Source: Natronosalvus caseinilyticus
Lineage (GTDB): Archaea; Halobacteriota; Halobacteria; Halobacteriales; Natrialbaceae
DNA length: 64,000 nt
Direction of reading: 5' to 3'
Assembly (NCBI RefSeq): GCF_017357105.1
Contig: NZ_CP071596.1
Span: forward strand, 1,860,001 to 1,924,000
The notes under the pieces were generated by a model, which saw nothing but the letters and a program-made list of their open reading frames with translations, ran no database searches and was not told where the DNA came from. Position 1 is the first letter of the stretch; every line of letters begins with the position of its first letter. This document shows, in pieces, positions 46,365-57,057 of this stretch. Both the position numbers and the translations under genes were made by a program.

Positions 46365-47117
46365 ATGAACGCAACAGTACGAGACCTGGACGGCGCAGAC
46401 GCGGGGGAGGTCGAGCTCCCGGCGGTCTTCGAGACGGAGTACCGCCCGGACCTGATCGCCCGCGCGGTCCGCGTCGCACAGGCAAACCGAAAACAGGCCT
46501 ACGGTGCCGACGAGTTCGCCGGCATGCGAACCCCCGCCGAATCGTTCGGTAGCGGTCGCGGGATGGCCCACGTACCCCGGCAGAACGGACGCGCCCGCCG
46601 CGTTCCCCAGGCCGTCAAGGGACGACGGGCCCACCCGCCGAAGGCCGAGAAGGACCAGGGCGAATCGATCAACAAGAAAGAGCGCAAACTCGCGATCCGG
46701 AGCGCCATCGCCGCGACGGCCGACGCCGAGCTCGTCGCCGAACGCGGACACGCCTTCGACGACGACGCCGACCTGCCGCTGGTCGTCGGCGACGACTTCG
46801 AGGACCTCGTGAAGACGAAGGAGGTCGTCTCCTTTCTCGGGGCCGCCGGGGTCGACGCGGACATCCAGCGCGCCGACGACGGACGCAGCGTCCGCTCAGG
46901 GCAGGGTAAACTCCGCGGTCGCAAGCACAAAGAGCCCAAGTCGATCCTCTTCGTGACCTCGAGCGAGACCGGTCCCTCGCGTGCCGCCCGCAACCTCGCG
47001 GGCGCGGACGTGGCGACCGCCGCCGAGGTCAACGCCGAGGACCTCGCACCGGGCACCCAGGCCGGTCGACTGACCGTCTGGACCGAGAGCGCCCTCGAGG
47101 AGGTGGCAGACCGATGA
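46365..47117 (+). CDS. rpl4: 50S ribosomal protein uL4
   Basis: A 250-residue uL4 (older name L4e/L1e). The exit-tunnel loop is around GSGRGMAHVPRQNGRARRVP and VKGRRAHPPKAEK; GKLRGRKHKEPKSILFV is also conserved. Ends with ATGA overlap on uL23. Confidence 0.98.
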   Translation: MNATVRDLDGADAGEVELPAVFETEYRPDLIARAVRVAQANRKQAYGADEFAGMRTPAESFGSGRGMAHVPRQNGRARRVPQAVKGRRAHPPKAEKDQGESINKKERKLAIRSAIAATADAELVAERGHAFDDDADLPLVVGDDFEDLVKTKEVVSFLGAAGVDADIQRADDGRSVRSGQGKLRGRKHKEPKSILFVTSSETGPSRAARNLAGADVATAAEVNAEDLAPGTQAGRLTVWTESALEEVADR

Positions 47118-47368
47118 GTTCGATCATCGAGTACCCGCTCGTCACCGAGAAGGCCATGAACGACATGGACTTCGAGAACAAGCTCCAGTTCCTCGTGCAC
47201 GTCGACGCCTCGAAACCCGAGATTCGGGACGCCATCGAGGAGCGCTTCGACGTCGAGGTCGCGAACGTGAACACACAGATCACCATGGACGGCACGAAGA
47301 AGGCAACGGTGACGCTGGGCGAGGACGACGACGCCCAGGAAGTCGCCTCACGAATCGGGGTGTTCTGA
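47114..47368 (+). CDS. rpl23: 50S ribosomal protein uL23
   Basis: An 84-residue uL23 with IIEYPLVTEKAMNDMDFENK and VANVNTQITMDGTKKATVTL. It sits at the tunnel exit where SRP and SecY dock. Short archaeal form. Coupled to uL4 by ATGA overlap. Confidence 0.98.
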   Translation: MSSIIEYPLVTEKAMNDMDFENKLQFLVHVDASKPEIRDAIEERFDVEVANVNTQITMDGTKKATVTLGEDDDAQEVASRIGVF

Positions 47369-47370
47369 GC

Positions 47371-48093
47371 ATGGGACGACGAATCTTCGGCCAGCGTCGA
47401 GGACGCGGGTCGCCGACGTTCCGTGCCCCGTCGCACCGATACAAGGCGAATCTCGAGCACAAGAAGCTCGAGGACACCGACGTGGTCTCGGGCGAGGTCG
47501 TCAGCATCGAGCACGACCCGGCCCGCTCGGCGCCGATCGCGGCCGTCGAGTTCGACGACGGCGAACAGCGCCTGATCCTCGTTCCCGAGGGCGTCGCCGT
47601 CGGCGAGGAGATCCAGGTTGGCGTCAGCGCCGAGATCAAGCCCGGGAACACGCTCCCACTCGCGGAGATTCCCGAGGGGGTCCCGGTCTGTAACGTCGAG
47701 GCCAAGCCGGGCGACGGCGGCAAGTTCGCCCGCGCCTCCGGCGTCAACGCGGACCTCATCACCCACGACCGCAAGGCTGCGGTCGTTCAGCTGCCAAGTG
47801 GCGAAGTCAAGCGGCTCGATCCACAGTGTCGCGCCACCATCGGCGTCGTCGCCGGTGGCGGCCGCACGGAGAAGCCGTTCGTCAAGGCAGGAAAGAAGTA
47901 CCACAAGATGCGCGCCCGCGGGATCAAGTGGCCGCGCGTCCGCGGGGTCGCCATGAACGCCGTCGACCACCCCTTCGGTGGCGGTGGCCGTCAGCACCCC
48001 GGTCGCCCCAAATCCGTCTCGAAGAACGCACCGCCGGGACGGAAAGTCGGTGACATCGCCTCCCGGCGAACCGGTCGAGGTGGAAACAAATGA
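47371..48093 (+). CDS. rpl2: 50S ribosomal protein uL2
   Basis: A 240-residue uL2, needed for subunit association and peptidyl transfer. Conserved parts are [38 protein letters not shown] and the C-terminal [20 protein letters not shown] containing the essential histidine. Overlaps uS19 by 4 bases. Confidence 0.98.
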   Translation: MGRRIFGQRRGRGSPTFRAPSHRYKANLEHKKLEDTDVVSGEVVSIEHDPARSAPIAAVEFDDGEQRLILVPEGVAVGEEIQVGVSAEIKPGNTLPLAEIPEGVPVCNVEAKPGDGGKFARASGVNADLITHDRKAAVVQLPSGEVKRLDPQCRATIGVVAGGGRTEKPFVKAGKKYHKMRARGIKWPRVRGVAMNAVDHPFGGGGRQHPGRPKSVSKNAPPGRKVGDIASRRTGRGGNK

Positions 48094-48515
48094 GTCAGGA
48101 GTACCGAACCGGCCGCGAAGGTGAAGAGTTTACCTACCGCGGTCACACGCTCGAGGAGCTCCAGGAGATGGAGCTCGAGGAGGTCGCTGACGTGCTTCCG
48201 GCACGACAGCGACGGAGTATCGTGCGCGGGCTCTCGGTCGAGCAGGAGAAGCTGCTCGAGAAGGCCCGTGAGAAAGACGAACAGGAGACGGCCAACTCGC
48301 CGATCCGGACGCACCTGCGCAACATGCCGGTGCTGCCGGAGTTCGTCGGGCTGACCTTCGCCGTCTACACCGGACAGAGCTTCGAGCGCGTTCGGATCGA
48401 GCCCGAGATGATCGGCCACTACCTCGGTGAGTTCCAGCTCACCCGATCGTCCGTCACGCACGGACAGGCCGGTATCGGCGCGACCCGATCGTCGAAGTTC
48501 GTCCCACTGAAGTGA
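48090..48515 (+). CDS. rps19: 30S ribosomal protein uS19
   Basis: A 141-residue uS19 with [20 protein letters not shown] and the C-terminal [20 protein letters not shown] and [18 protein letters not shown]. The N-terminal helical addition is normal for archaea. Confidence 0.98.
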   Translation: MSQEYRTGREGEEFTYRGHTLEELQEMELEEVADVLPARQRRSIVRGLSVEQEKLLEKAREKDEQETANSPIRTHLRNMPVLPEFVGLTFAVYTGQSFERVRIEPEMIGHYLGEFQLTRSSVTHGQAGIGATRSSKFVPLK

Positions 48516-48522
48516 TCATCGC

Positions 48523-48996
48523 ATGGGAATCAACTACTCAGTCGACGCCGACCCGGACACCACCGCGAAAGCGATGCTCCGGGAGCGTCACATGAGCCAC
48601 AAGCACAGCAAGGAGATCGCCCGCGAGATCAAGGGTCGAACGGTCGACGATGCCGTCGAGTACCTCGAGGCGGTCGTCGAGGGCGAGCGCTCGGTTCCGT
48701 TCCGGTCGCACAACTCCGGCGTCGGCCACCGATCGGACATCGACGGCTGGGACGCCGGTCGCTACCCCGAGAAGGCCAGCAAGGCGTTCCTCGAACTGCT
48801 CGAGAACGTGGCGGCCAACGCCGACCACCAGGGCTTCGACGGCGGGTCGATGGAGATCGCCCACTGCGCCGCCCACAAGGTCGGCGAGTCCGTTGGGCGC
48901 AAACCGCGTGCGATGGGCCGGGCCTCCGCCTGGAATACCCCGCAGGTCGACGTCGAAATCGTCGTCGCGGACGCGGACGCAGAAGGTGACGACTAA
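48523..48996 (+). CDS. rpl22: 50S ribosomal protein uL22
   Basis: A 157-residue uL22 with AMLRERHMSHKHSKEIAREI and the tunnel loop near AHKVGESVGRKPRAMGRAS. Its last base pair region overlaps the uS3 ATG by one base. Acidic tail. Confidence 0.98.
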   Translation: MGINYSVDADPDTTAKAMLRERHMSHKHSKEIAREIKGRTVDDAVEYLEAVVEGERSVPFRSHNSGVGHRSDIDGWDAGRYPEKASKAFLELLENVAANADHQGFDGGSMEIAHCAAHKVGESVGRKPRAMGRASAWNTPQVDVEIVVADADAEGDD

Positions 48997-50003
48997 TGGC
49001 AGACGAACACGAATTCATCGAGAACGGCCTGCAGCGGTCCCAGATCGACGAGTTCTTCGAGGAAGAACTCGGCCGCGCGGGCTACGGTGGCATGGACGTC
49101 GCCAAGACGCCGATGGGCACCCAGATCGTCCTCAAGGCCGAGAAGCCGGGGATGGTCATCGGCAAAGGCGGCGAGAACATCCGGAAGGTCACGACGGCTC
49201 TCGAGGAGAAGTTCAACCTCGATGACCCCCAGATCGACGTCCAGGAGGTCGACGAACCCGACCTCAACGCGCGGATCGTCGCGGACCGACTGGCCAACGC
49301 CCTCGAGCGTGGCTGGTACTTCCGGAAGGCCGGTCACACGACGATCGACCGGATCATGGACGCGGGCGCTCTCGGTGCCGAGATCGTCCTCGCCGGAAAG
49401 GTCACGGGTGCGCGCTCGCGCGTCGAGAAGTTCAACCGCGGCTACATCAAGCACAACGGCGAACCCGCCGAGGAGATCGTCGACACCGGCCAGGGCGTCG
49501 CGGTCATGAAGCTCGGCACGATCGGCGTGACGGTCAAGATCATCCCGCCGGGAGCCGAGCTCCCCGACGACTTCCGCATCCACGACGACCTCGATCCAGC
49601 GGAAGTCGTCCCCGATGCCGTCGAGGCCAACGAGGCCGAGGGCGTCGAGGAATTGCTCGAGGGTGAACCCGAGGAAGATGAGACCGAGGCCGAGGCCGAC
49701 GAAGGCGAAACGGACGCTGAAGGCGGCGAACCGGCACCCGCCGACGAGGCCGAGATCGACGAAGAGGTCGTCGAGGAGGTTCTCGAGGAAGAAGTCGCCG
49801 AAGAAGAGACCGACGCCGGCGAATCGGAGGCGGCGGTCGGTTCCGAAGACGCCGAGGACGTCGAGGAGGAACTCGACGAGCTCGACGAGGATATCGAGGC
49901 GGAAGCCGAGGATCTCGTCGCGGAGATGGAGGCCGAGGACGAGGGCGACGAAGCCGAAGCCGAAGCCGAAGACGACGAAACAGACGAGGGAGGTGACGCC
50001 TGA
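48996..50003 (+). CDS. rps3: 30S ribosomal protein uS3 with long acidic tail
   Basis: A 335-residue uS3. The KH domain ([20 protein letters not shown]) and the C-terminal domain ([19 protein letters not shown]) end near residue 200. The last 125 residues are almost entirely Glu, Asp, Ala and Gly with no predicted fold; haloarchaeal uS3 normally carries such a tail, and this one is long. One-base overlaps join it to uL22 and uL29. Confidence 0.98.
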   Translation: MADEHEFIENGLQRSQIDEFFEEELGRAGYGGMDVAKTPMGTQIVLKAEKPGMVIGKGGENIRKVTTALEEKFNLDDPQIDVQEVDEPDLNARIVADRLANALERGWYFRKAGHTTIDRIMDAGALGAEIVLAGKVTGARSRVEKFNRGYIKHNGEPAEEIVDTGQGVAVMKLGTIGVTVKIIPPGAELPDDFRIHDDLDPAEVVPDAVEANEAEGVEELLEGEPEEDETEAEADEGETDAEGGEPAPADEAEIDEEVVEEVLEEEVAEEETDAGESEAAVGSEDAEDVEEELDELDEDIEAEAEDLVAEMEAEDEGDEAEAEAEDDETDEGGDA

Positions 50004-50224
50004 TGGCGATCCTCCACAACGAGGAAATCCGCGACATGACGCCCGCCGAACGGCAGTCCGAACTCGAGGACCTCGAGACGGAACTGCTGAACGCCAACGC
50101 GGTCCTCGCCGCCGGTGGCGCTCCGGAGAACCCGGGCGAAATCGGCGAACTCAAGCGGACCATCGCGCGGGTCAAGACGATCCAGCGTGAAGAGGGCGAC
50201 TTCGACGACACCGACGAGGAATAA
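50003..50224 (+). CDS. rpl29: 50S ribosomal protein uL29
   Basis: A 73-residue two-helix protein: [20 protein letters not shown], then [20 protein letters not shown] and [20 protein letters not shown]. It lies at the tunnel exit with uL23. Normal size. Confidence 0.97.
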   Translation: MAILHNEEIRDMTPAERQSELEDLETELLNANAVLAAGGAPENPGEIGELKRTIARVKTIQREEGDFDDTDEE

Positions 50225-50234
50225 TCGATACACG

Positions 50235-50669
50235 ATGGCACTGACACCCGAAACGCTCCCGCGACACGAACTCAACGGCCTGCCGGTCCGGGTCGTCGAT
50301 AGCGACGACGCCGGCCGCGTGGGTATCGAGGGACGAGTCGTCCTCGAGACGACGAAGACCCTCTCGATAGAAGTTCGCGAGAACGGGACGTCCCGGGTGC
50401 TCACCGTGCCGAAATCGGGCTCGGTATTCGAATTCGCGATCACAGATGAAGCCGCCGGAGACGAGAAGTCTCCGGGGACTACGTCCAAACTGGCCGATAC
50501 ACAACCTGCCGATTCTCCGGCAGACTGCGCCGACGGTGACAGCGTCGGCGACCGTGCCAGCGGGCACGCTGCTGGCGAGGACGTAGCCTACGTTACGGTC
50601 GATGGATCGCGACTGCTCTCACGACCTGCCCGACGCACCGAAACGAAAGGTGACTCACCATGGCAATAG
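50235..50669 (+). CDS. rnp1: RNase P protein component 1 (Rpp29/POP4) with insertion
   Basis: A 144-residue homologue of Rpp29, a protein partner of RNase P RNA in tRNA 5' maturation. [40 protein letters not shown] and the C-terminal [19 protein letters not shown] form the small beta-barrel core. Between them, about residues 73-118, lies a Ser/Asp/Ala-rich insertion (starting [15 protein letters not shown]) with no expected fold. Its DNA holds three perfect hairpins. The gene overlaps uS17 by 10 bases; the position between uL29 and uS17 is the archaeal standard. Confidence 0.92.
   Translation: MALTPETLPRHELNGLPVRVVDSDDAGRVGIEGRVVLETTKTLSIEVRENGTSRVLTVPKSGSVFEFAITDEAAGDEKSPGTTSKLADTQPADSPADCADGDSVGDRASGHAAGEDVAYVTVDGSRLLSRPARRTETKGDSPWQ
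50456..50568. repeat. Three consecutive perfect hairpins inside rnp1
   Basis: Three palindromes lie in 113 bases: CGGAGAC-gagaa-GTCTCCG (50456-50474), GCCGACG-gtgacag-CGTCGGC (50529-50549) and CGTGCC-agcg-GGCACG (50553-50568). All fall in the codons of the low-complexity insertion of Rpp29, not in its conserved core. Confidence 0.7.
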
Positions 50670-51115
50670 GACTAGATGTTGAAAGGCCTCCGGAACCCGA
50701 AAACCCGGAGGAGTACGACTACGAGACGTGTCCGTTCTACGGCGACCTGCCGGTCCGAGGTCAGATCCTCGTCGGCACCGTCGTCTCGACGGACATGGAC
50801 AAGACCGTAGTCGTCGAGCGAGAGTACGACGTGACGGTTCCGAAGTACGACCGTCAAATGAAACGTCGCTCGCGCATTCCGGCACACGTGCCGGGCGTGC
50901 TCGAGCCGCTCTCGGTCGGCGATACGGTCAAGATCGCAGAGACCCGACCACTGTCGAAGACGAAATCGCACGTGGTCGTCGAAGTAACCCAGGAAGCGAC
51001 CGCCGTCGACGTCGCCGAGTTGACGCTGGAGGAGGAACACGACCCGCAGCTGTCGGCCGAAGATTTAGCTGGCGGTTCCGGCGACGAGGACGAAGCCAAC
51101 GAGGGTGATGCCTGA
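50660..51115 (+). CDS. rps17: 30S ribosomal protein uS17
   Basis: A 151-residue uS17. [20 protein letters not shown] and the [35 protein letters not shown] segments form the OB fold. The last 40 residues are an acidic extension beyond the usual archaeal length of about 110. The ATG at 50660 overlaps the rnp1 stop by 10 bases. Confidence 0.97.
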   Translation: MAIGLDVERPPEPENPEEYDYETCPFYGDLPVRGQILVGTVVSTDMDKTVVVEREYDVTVPKYDRQMKRRSRIPAHVPGVLEPLSVGDTVKIAETRPLSKTKSHVVVEVTQEATAVDVAELTLEEEHDPQLSAEDLAGGSGDEDEANEGDA

Positions 51116-51513
51116 TGGAGGCAATGAAAGCCGACGTCACGCAGGGCCTGAAGAAGGGCTCGCTCGTGACCTGTGCCGACAACTCCGGCGCGCGCGAGTT
51201 GAAGATCATCAGCGTCGCGGGCTACCACGGAACCAAGAACCGCCAGCCGAAGGCGGGTCTCGGTGACAAAGTCACGGTCTCCGTGACGAAGGGTACCCCC
51301 GAGATGCGACGCCAGGTCCTCGAGGCCGTCGTCGTTCGCCAGCGGAAGTCGATCCGCCGGCCGGACGGGACGCGCCTGAAGTTCGAGGACAACGCCGCCG
51401 TCATCGTCGACGAGAACGAGGAGCCGCGAGGCACCGAGATCAAGGGACCCATCGCCCGCGAGGTCGCGGAGCGCTTCGGTGCAATCGCCAGCACGGCGAC
51501 GATGATCGTATAG
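51115..51513 (+). CDS. rpl14: 50S ribosomal protein uL14
   Basis: A 132-residue uL14 with [40 protein letters not shown] and [20 protein letters not shown]. It contacts 16S rRNA in a bridge and binds initiation factor 6 in archaea. Overlaps uS17 by one base. Confidence 0.98.
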   Translation: MEAMKADVTQGLKKGSLVTCADNSGARELKIISVAGYHGTKNRQPKAGLGDKVTVSVTKGTPEMRRQVLEAVVVRQRKSIRRPDGTRLKFEDNAAVIVDENEEPRGTEIKGPIAREVAERFGAIASTATMIV

Positions 51514-51521
51514 GATAGACT

Positions 51522-51878
51522 ATGAGTAAACAACCACGCAAACAACGAACCCAGACTGAGCAGGCGCCGCTTCACCAGAAGCACAAGCAGGTTCACGCCA
51601 CGCTCTCCGACGATCTTCGCGAGGAGTACGACGTGCGTCGCACCCGCGTCAACGCGGGCGACCGCGTCGAGGTCATGCGCGGTGACTTCGCCGGCGACGA
51701 AGGCGAGGTCCTGCGCGTCGACCTCGACGAGGCCGTGATCCACGTCGAGGACGTGACGGTCGAGACGGCAGACGGCGAGGAAGTCGCCCGACCGCTCGAC
51801 ACGTCGAACGTCCGGATCGTGGACCTCGACCTCTCGGACGAGCGTCGCGAGGCGCGCCTGGAAGGTGATAGCGAATGA
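51522..51878 (+). CDS. rpl24: 50S ribosomal protein uL24
   Basis: A 118-residue uL24 with a KOW motif ([20 protein letters not shown]) and the start [20 protein letters not shown]. Overlaps eS4 by 4 bases. Confidence 0.98.
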   Translation: MSKQPRKQRTQTEQAPLHQKHKQVHATLSDDLREEYDVRRTRVNAGDRVEVMRGDFAGDEGEVLRVDLDEAVIHVEDVTVETADGEEVARPLDTSNVRIVDLDLSDERREARLEGDSE

Positions 51879-52600
51879 GCAACCATCAGAAACGACTCTC
51901 GGTACCGAAATCGTGGCCGGTCGAGCGCAAGACCGACGTCTTCACCGTCAAAGCGCGCGCCGGCCCCCACGGCGAAGCCGGCGTCCCGCTGGTCATCGTC
52001 CTACGGGACGTCCTCGGCTACGTCGACTCGAAGAAGGAAGCCCGCTACGCCCTCTCCCAGGACGCGATCCTGGTCAACGGCGAGCCGATCAACGACGAGA
52101 AGCGTCCCATCGGGATGTTCGACATCGTCGGCTTCCCCGGACGCGAGGAGTACTACCGCGTCTTCCCCGACGAGGGCGGCCGCCTCTCGCTGACCGAAAT
52201 CGACGCCGATGCCGCAGACAGCCGTCTCGGCAAGGTCGTCGGCAAACAGCAGGTCAAAGGCGGCGAGACGCAGCTCTCGCTCCACGACGGTACGAACGTC
52301 GTCGTCGACGAGGAGTACAGCACGAACGACTCGGTCGTCGTCGACAATGAGGACAAGTCGGTCGTTGCACACTTCCCCTACGAAGAGGGTGCGCTGGTCA
52401 CCGCCGTCAGCGGCAACCACGGCGGGAAGATCGGCGAACTCGTCGACATCGACGTGACCCTCGGAAGCGGCTCGAACATCGTCACGGTCGAAACCGACGA
52501 CGGCGAGTTCGAGACCGTCGAGGAGTACGTGTTCGTCATCGACGAGAACTTCGTCGACGACGACTCCTCGGAGACGGCGAGCGGAGGTGACGACGAATGA
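51875..52600 (+). CDS. rps4e: 30S ribosomal protein eS4
   Basis: A 241-residue archaeal/eukaryal protein with an S4-like domain ([20 protein letters not shown]), a central domain and a KOW segment ([18 protein letters not shown]). Acidic C-terminus. Overlaps uL24 and uL5 by 4 bases each. Confidence 0.98.
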   Translation: MSNHQKRLSVPKSWPVERKTDVFTVKARAGPHGEAGVPLVIVLRDVLGYVDSKKEARYALSQDAILVNGEPINDEKRPIGMFDIVGFPGREEYYRVFPDEGGRLSLTEIDADAADSRLGKVVGKQQVKGGETQLSLHDGTNVVVDEEYSTNDSVVVDNEDKSVVAHFPYEEGALVTAVSGNHGGKIGELVDIDVTLGSGSNIVTVETDDGEFETVEEYVFVIDENFVDDDSSETASGGDDE

Positions 52601-53142
52601 GCGAAAGTGAAGCCGGCGAGGCCGACTTCCACGAGATGCGCGAACCCCGCGTCGAGAAAGTCGTCGTCCACATGGGCGTCGGCCGCGGCGGACGCGACCT
52701 CGGACGCGCCGAGGACATCATCGAGGAGATCACCAGCCAGCAGAGCGTCCGAACCCTGGCAAAGGCGACCGAACCCGAGTTCGGCATCCGCCAGGGCGAC
52801 CCGATCGGCACGAAGGTCACCCTTCGCGGTGACGACGCCGAGGACTTCCTCGAGACGGCGCTGCCTCTCGCGGATCTTTCGGCGTCGCAGTTCGACCAGA
52901 CCGGAAACTTCAGCTTTGGCGTCGCTGAACACACCGAGTTCCCGAGCCAGGAGTACGACCCGAACGTCGGGATCTACGGCCTGGACGTGACGGTCAACCT
53001 GGTCCGACCGGGCTATCGCGTCACGAAGCGAGCCAAAGCGACCCAGGCGATCCCGTCGCGACACCGGCTGACACCCGAGGACGCCATCGCGTACCTCGAG
53101 TCGAGTTACGACGTGGACGTGGAGGTGCCAGACGATGAGTGA
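52597..53142 (+). CDS. rpl5: 50S ribosomal protein uL5
   Basis: A 181-residue uL5, the 5S rRNA binder. [37 protein letters not shown] and [20 protein letters not shown] are conserved. Overlaps uS14 by 8 bases. Confidence 0.98.
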   Translation: MSESEAGEADFHEMREPRVEKVVVHMGVGRGGRDLGRAEDIIEEITSQQSVRTLAKATEPEFGIRQGDPIGTKVTLRGDDAEDFLETALPLADLSASQFDQTGNFSFGVAEHTEFPSQEYDPNVGIYGLDVTVNLVRPGYRVTKRAKATQAIPSRHRLTPEDAIAYLESSYDVDVEVPDDE

Positions 53143-53323
53143 AAGCGAAACCGAGACTGAAAACGAAGAGACGGGCGAGCACGCCGCCAAGCGCACGGGA
53201 CAGGAAGCGGCCTGTCAGCGCTGTGGTCGCAAGCAGGGACTGGTCGGCAAGTACGACATCAACCTGTGCCGGCAGTGTTTCCGCGAGATCGCCCGCGACA
53301 TGGGATTCAAGAAGTACAAATGA
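53135..53323 (+). CDS. rps14: 30S ribosomal protein uS14
   Basis: A 62-residue zinc-binding uS14 with four cysteines in [10 protein letters not shown] and [10 protein letters not shown], then the conserved ending DMGFKKYK. The first 20 residues are an acidic haloarchaeal addition. ATGA overlap to uS8. Confidence 0.98.
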   Translation: MSESETETENEETGEHAAKRTGQEAACQRCGRKQGLVGKYDINLCRQCFREIARDMGFKKYK

Positions 53324-53712
53324 CCGGGAACGATCCACTCAGTAACGCGCTGTCGGGCATCGACAATGCCGAGAGCGTCGGACACCTGAGCCACGAGGTA
53401 GAACCCGCCTCCAACGTCATCGGCAGCGTCCTCGAGGTCTTCTACGACCGCGGGTACATCGACGGCTTCGAGTTCGTCGACGACGGCAAAGCCGGCACGT
53501 TCGAGGTCGAATTGAAAGGAGCGATCAACAAGTGCGGCCCCGTCAAGCCCCGATATTCCGTCAAGGCCGACGAATTCGAGAAGTGGGAGAAGCGATTCCT
53601 CCCGGCTCGAGACTTCGGCGCGCTCGTCGTGACGACGAGTGAAGGAATCATGAGCCACTACGAGGCTCGAGAGCAGGGCATCGGTGGCCAGGTGATCGCG
53701 TACGTCTACTAA
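53320..53712 (+). CDS. rps8: 30S ribosomal protein uS8
   Basis: A 130-residue uS8 with [40 protein letters not shown] and the C-terminal [19 protein letters not shown]. The ATG at 53320 overlaps the uS14 stop; an in-frame extension upstream is a shadow of uS14. Confidence 0.98.
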   Translation: MTGNDPLSNALSGIDNAESVGHLSHEVEPASNVIGSVLEVFYDRGYIDGFEFVDDGKAGTFEVELKGAINKCGPVKPRYSVKADEFEKWEKRFLPARDFGALVVTTSEGIMSHYEAREQGIGGQVIAYVY

Positions 53713-53714
53713 CA

Positions 53715-54248
53715 ATGCGAACCGAACTGGACATCCCAGACGACGTAACCGCCGAGGTCGATCACCTCGACGTGACGATCGAGGGCCCGGAAGGCAGCGT
53801 TACCCGCCGCCTCTGGTACCCCGACGTCACCGTCGACGTCGACGACGACCGCGTGGTCATCGAGAGCGAGACGGAGAACGCGAAAACGAACGCGACCGTC
53901 GGTACCTTCGAGAGCCACGTTCGAAACGCCTTCCACGGTGTGACCGAGGGATGGGAGTACGAGATGGAAGTCTTCTACTCTCACTTCCCGATGCAGGTCC
54001 GCGTCGAAGGCGACGAGGTCGTCATCGAGAACTTCCTCGGCGAGAAAGCACCGCGACGAACGACCATCCACGGCGACACCAAAGTGAACGTCGACGGCGA
54101 AGCGCTGACGCTCTCCGGCCCGAACAAGGAGCACGTCGGCCAGACCGCCGCCGACATCGAACAGTTGACCAAGGTGAAAGGCAAGGACACCCGCGTCTTT
54201 CAGGACGGGGTCTACATCACCCAGAAGCCACAGAAAGGAGGTGCCTGA
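53715..54248 (+). CDS. rpl6: 50S ribosomal protein uL6
   Basis: A 177-residue two-domain uL6. VEHLD-like opening (DHLDVTIEGPEGSVTRRLWY) and VYITQKPQKGGA at the end; the second domain carries ALTLSGPNKEHVGQTAADIE. Normal length. Confidence 0.98.
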   Translation: MRTELDIPDDVTAEVDHLDVTIEGPEGSVTRRLWYPDVTVDVDDDRVVIESETENAKTNATVGTFESHVRNAFHGVTEGWEYEMEVFYSHFPMQVRVEGDEVVIENFLGEKAPRRTTIHGDTKVNVDGEALTLSGPNKEHVGQTAADIEQLTKVKGKDTRVFQDGVYITQKPQKGGA

Positions 54249-54251
54249 TAG

Positions 54252-54962
54252 ATGGCTGACGACGACCAACCACAGGAACTCGAAGACATCAGCGGCGTCG
54301 GCGAGAGCAAGGCCGACGCACTCCGCGAGGCCGGGTTCGAGTCCATCGAGGACGTCAAAGAGGCCGACCAGGACGAACTGGCCGAGGCCGAAGGCATCGG
54401 TAACGCGCTCGCTGCGCGTATCAAAGCCGACGTCGGCGACCTCGAGGTCTCCGAGGAAACGGAGGCCGAGATCGAAGACGAAGCCGCCGAGGAAGAAGAC
54501 GAGACCGAAGACGTCGAAACCGAACTGCAGCCCCGAGGGCTGACCGAGAAGACGCCCGACCTCGACGACGAGGAGGCGCGCCTGCTCGGCCGGCGCCACG
54601 CCGAGGGCAAACCGCAGTTCAAGCGACAGGACTACCACAAGAAAAAGCGCACGCCGGAATCCTGGCGGCGCCCCCGTGGTGGCCTCTCCAAGCAGCGTCG
54701 CGGCTTCAAAGGCAAGGGCGCGAAGGTCCAGGCCGGCTACCGCACGCCCGAGGCTATTCGGGGCAAACACCCGAGCGGCTTCGAGGAAGTCTACGTCGAG
54801 AACACGGACGACCTCGAGGGTGTCGACGGCGACACCCAGGCCGTTCGTATCGCCAGCTCCGTCGGCGCTCGCAAGCGCGAGCGAATCGAGGAGCAGGCCG
54901 AGGACGCGGAAATCCGCGTTCTGAACCCGACCTACGTCGAAGTCGAGGTGGAAGACGAATGA
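54252..54962 (+). CDS. rpl32e: 50S ribosomal protein eL32 with helix-hairpin-helix domain
   Basis: A 236-residue eL32. The first 60 residues form a helix-hairpin-helix domain ([36 protein letters not shown]) that is an addition found in haloarchaeal eL32. The core ([40 protein letters not shown]) is normal. It starts 3 bases after uL6. Confidence 0.97.
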   Translation: MADDDQPQELEDISGVGESKADALREAGFESIEDVKEADQDELAEAEGIGNALAARIKADVGDLEVSEETEAEIEDEAAEEEDETEDVETELQPRGLTEKTPDLDDEEARLLGRRHAEGKPQFKRQDYHKKKRTPESWRRPRGGLSKQRRGFKGKGAKVQAGYRTPEAIRGKHPSGFEEVYVENTDDLEGVDGDTQAVRIASSVGARKRERIEEQAEDAEIRVLNPTYVEVEVEDE

Positions 54963-55408
54963 CCGACCTGAGTTCACAGAAGCGACTCGCAGCGGACGTC
55001 CTCGACGTCGGGCAGAACCGCGTCTGGTTCGACCCCGAGGCCCAGGGCGACATCGCGTCGGCGATCACGCGCGAGGAGATTCGCGAACTGATCGACGACG
55101 GAACGATCCGGGCGAAAGACGCCCGCGGGAACTCCCGCGGCCGTGCCCGCAAACGCAACGAGAAGCGCTCCTACGGCCACAAGAAGGGGCCTGGCAAGCG
55201 CCGCGGCAAGAAGGGCGCCCGCCAGAACCAGAAAGAAGAGTGGACCAACAAGATTCGCGCACAGCGCCGGAAGCTTCGCGAACTCCGCGACCAGGGCGAG
55301 ATTACGCCCACGCAGTACCGCCAGCTCTATCGCAAGGCAGCCGGCGGGGAGTTCCGCAGCGTCCGGTACCTGTTGAACTACATCGACAACGAATACGGTG
55401 ACCAATAA
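54959..55408 (+). CDS. rpl19e: 50S ribosomal protein eL19
   Basis: A 149-residue eL19: [20 protein letters not shown], a basic helix ([20 protein letters not shown] region) and [20 protein letters not shown]. Coupled to both neighbours by overlaps. Confidence 0.98.
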   Translation: MTDLSSQKRLAADVLDVGQNRVWFDPEAQGDIASAITREEIRELIDDGTIRAKDARGNSRGRARKRNEKRSYGHKKGPGKRRGKKGARQNQKEEWTNKIRAQRRKLRELRDQGEITPTQYRQLYRKAAGGEFRSVRYLLNYIDNEYGDQ

Positions 55409-55956
55409 TGGCGACAGGACCACGATACAAGGTACCGATGCGACGTCGCCGTGAGGTCCGGACGGACTACCATCAGAGGTTGCGCCTGCTGAAATCGGGG
55501 AAACCCCGCCTCGTTGCTCGCCTGAGCAACAAGCACGCCACGGCGCAGCTGATCACCCCCGGCCCTGACGGTGACGACACGCTCGCCAGTGCTCATTCGA
55601 GCGACCTCGAGGAGTACGGCTGGGACGCGCCGACGAGTAACCTCTCGGCTGCGTACCTGACCGGCCTGCTGGCCGGGAAGCGAGCGGTAGACGCCGGCGT
55701 CGACGAGGCCGTCCTCGATATCGGCCTCAACAAGGCGACGCCCGGAAACAAAGTGTTCGCGATCCAGGAGGGCGCGATCGACGCGGGGCTCGAGATTCCC
55801 CACAACGACAGCGTCCTCGCCGACTGGTCGCGTACTCGCGGTGAGCACATCGCCGAGTACGCCGAACAGCTCGACGAGCCGCTTTACAGCGGCGACTTCG
55901 ACGCGACTGACCTTCCCGAACACTTCGACGACGTACGAGAGGCGATCTTAGAATGA
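55408..55956 (+). CDS. rpl18: 50S ribosomal protein uL18
   Basis: A 182-residue uL18, the 5S rRNA partner of uL5. [36 protein letters not shown] and [20 protein letters not shown] are conserved. Overlaps uS5 by 4 bases. Confidence 0.98.
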   Translation: MATGPRYKVPMRRRREVRTDYHQRLRLLKSGKPRLVARLSNKHATAQLITPGPDGDDTLASAHSSDLEEYGWDAPTSNLSAAYLTGLLAGKRAVDAGVDEAVLDIGLNKATPGNKVFAIQEGAIDAGLEIPHNDSVLADWSRTRGEHIAEYAEQLDEPLYSGDFDATDLPEHFDDVREAILE

Positions 55957-56585
55957 GCGCAAACGACTACGACGACGGGTGGCAGCCCGTAACCCGACTC
56001 GGGAAGCTCGTTCAGGAGGGCGAAATCGACACGATGGAGGACGCCCTCAACTCCGGACTTCCCCTCAAAGAGCCCGAACTCGTCGACCAGCTCCTCCCCG
56101 GACTGGACGACGAGGTGCTGGACATCAACATGGTCCAGCGGATGACCGACTCCGGCCGCCGGGTGAAGTTCCGGTGTGTCGTCGCCGTCGGCAACCGCGA
56201 CGGCTTCGTCGGCTACGCCGAGGGTCGCGAGGACCAGGTCGGCGCCGCCATCCAGAAGGCAATTGGTATCGCGAAGCTGAACCTCATCCAGGTGCCCCGC
56301 GGCTCCGGGTCGTGGGAGGACCGATCGGATCGGCCCCACTCGCTGACTCGTCGGACGACTGGCAAGGCCGGCTCCGTTGAGGTCGAACTCATCCCGGCCC
56401 CCGAAGGGCTGGGCCTGGCCGCGAGCGACACCGTGCGCGCGGTGCTCGAGCTCGCCGGCATCGAGAACGCCTGGACGAAGAGCCACGGCAACACCCGAAC
56501 GACGGTGAACCTGGCGAAAGCGACCTACAACGCGCTCGAGAACGCCTCGCAGTCGCGTGTCCCCCGTGAGGTGGCTGAACGATGA
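55953..56585 (+). CDS. rps5: 30S ribosomal protein uS5
   Basis: A 210-residue uS5 with the double-stranded RNA-binding signature [20 protein letters not shown] and [19 protein letters not shown]. Normal archaeal length. Overlaps uL30 by 4 bases. Confidence 0.98.
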   Translation: MSANDYDDGWQPVTRLGKLVQEGEIDTMEDALNSGLPLKEPELVDQLLPGLDDEVLDINMVQRMTDSGRRVKFRCVVAVGNRDGFVGYAEGREDQVGAAIQKAIGIAKLNLIQVPRGSGSWEDRSDRPHSLTRRTTGKAGSVEVELIPAPEGLGLAASDTVRAVLELAGIENAWTKSHGNTRTTVNLAKATYNALENASQSRVPREVAER

Positions 56586-57055
56586 CGGCGAAGGCTATCG
56601 TCCAGATTCGCGGCGAGGTCAACCGCCAGCAGGCCGTCGACGACACGCTGTCGATGCTGAACCTGCACAAGGTCAACCACCTCACCATCGTCCCCGACAC
56701 GGACACCTACCGCGGGATGATTACCAAGGTCCACGACTTCGTGGCCTACGGTGAACCCGACGTCGACGTGCTCGAGACGGTGCTCGCGAAGCGAGCGGAA
56801 CCGCTCGAGGGCCGCCAGTCCGACGTCGACGCAGACTGGATCGCCGATCACACCGAGTACGACGACTTCGCCGCCCTCGCCGAGGCCCTCCTCGCAGAGG
56901 AGACGACGCTTCGCGAGCAGGGGCTGTCGCCGACGCTGCGACTGCACCCGCCACGGGGTGGCCACGATGGCGTCAAACACCCGACCGGTAACGGCGGGCA
57001 ACTCGGAAAGCATACAACCGAGGAGATTAACGCCCTGCTAACGGCGATGCGATAA
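56582..57055 (+). CDS. rpl30: 50S ribosomal protein uL30
   Basis: A 157-residue archaeal uL30: [40 protein letters not shown] and [20 protein letters not shown]. About 100 residues longer than bacterial L30, as expected. Confidence 0.98.
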   Translation: MTAKAIVQIRGEVNRQQAVDDTLSMLNLHKVNHLTIVPDTDTYRGMITKVHDFVAYGEPDVDVLETVLAKRAEPLEGRQSDVDADWIADHTEYDDFAALAEALLAEETTLREQGLSPTLRLHPPRGGHDGVKHPTGNGGQLGKHTTEEINALLTAMR

Positions 57056-57057
57056 CC

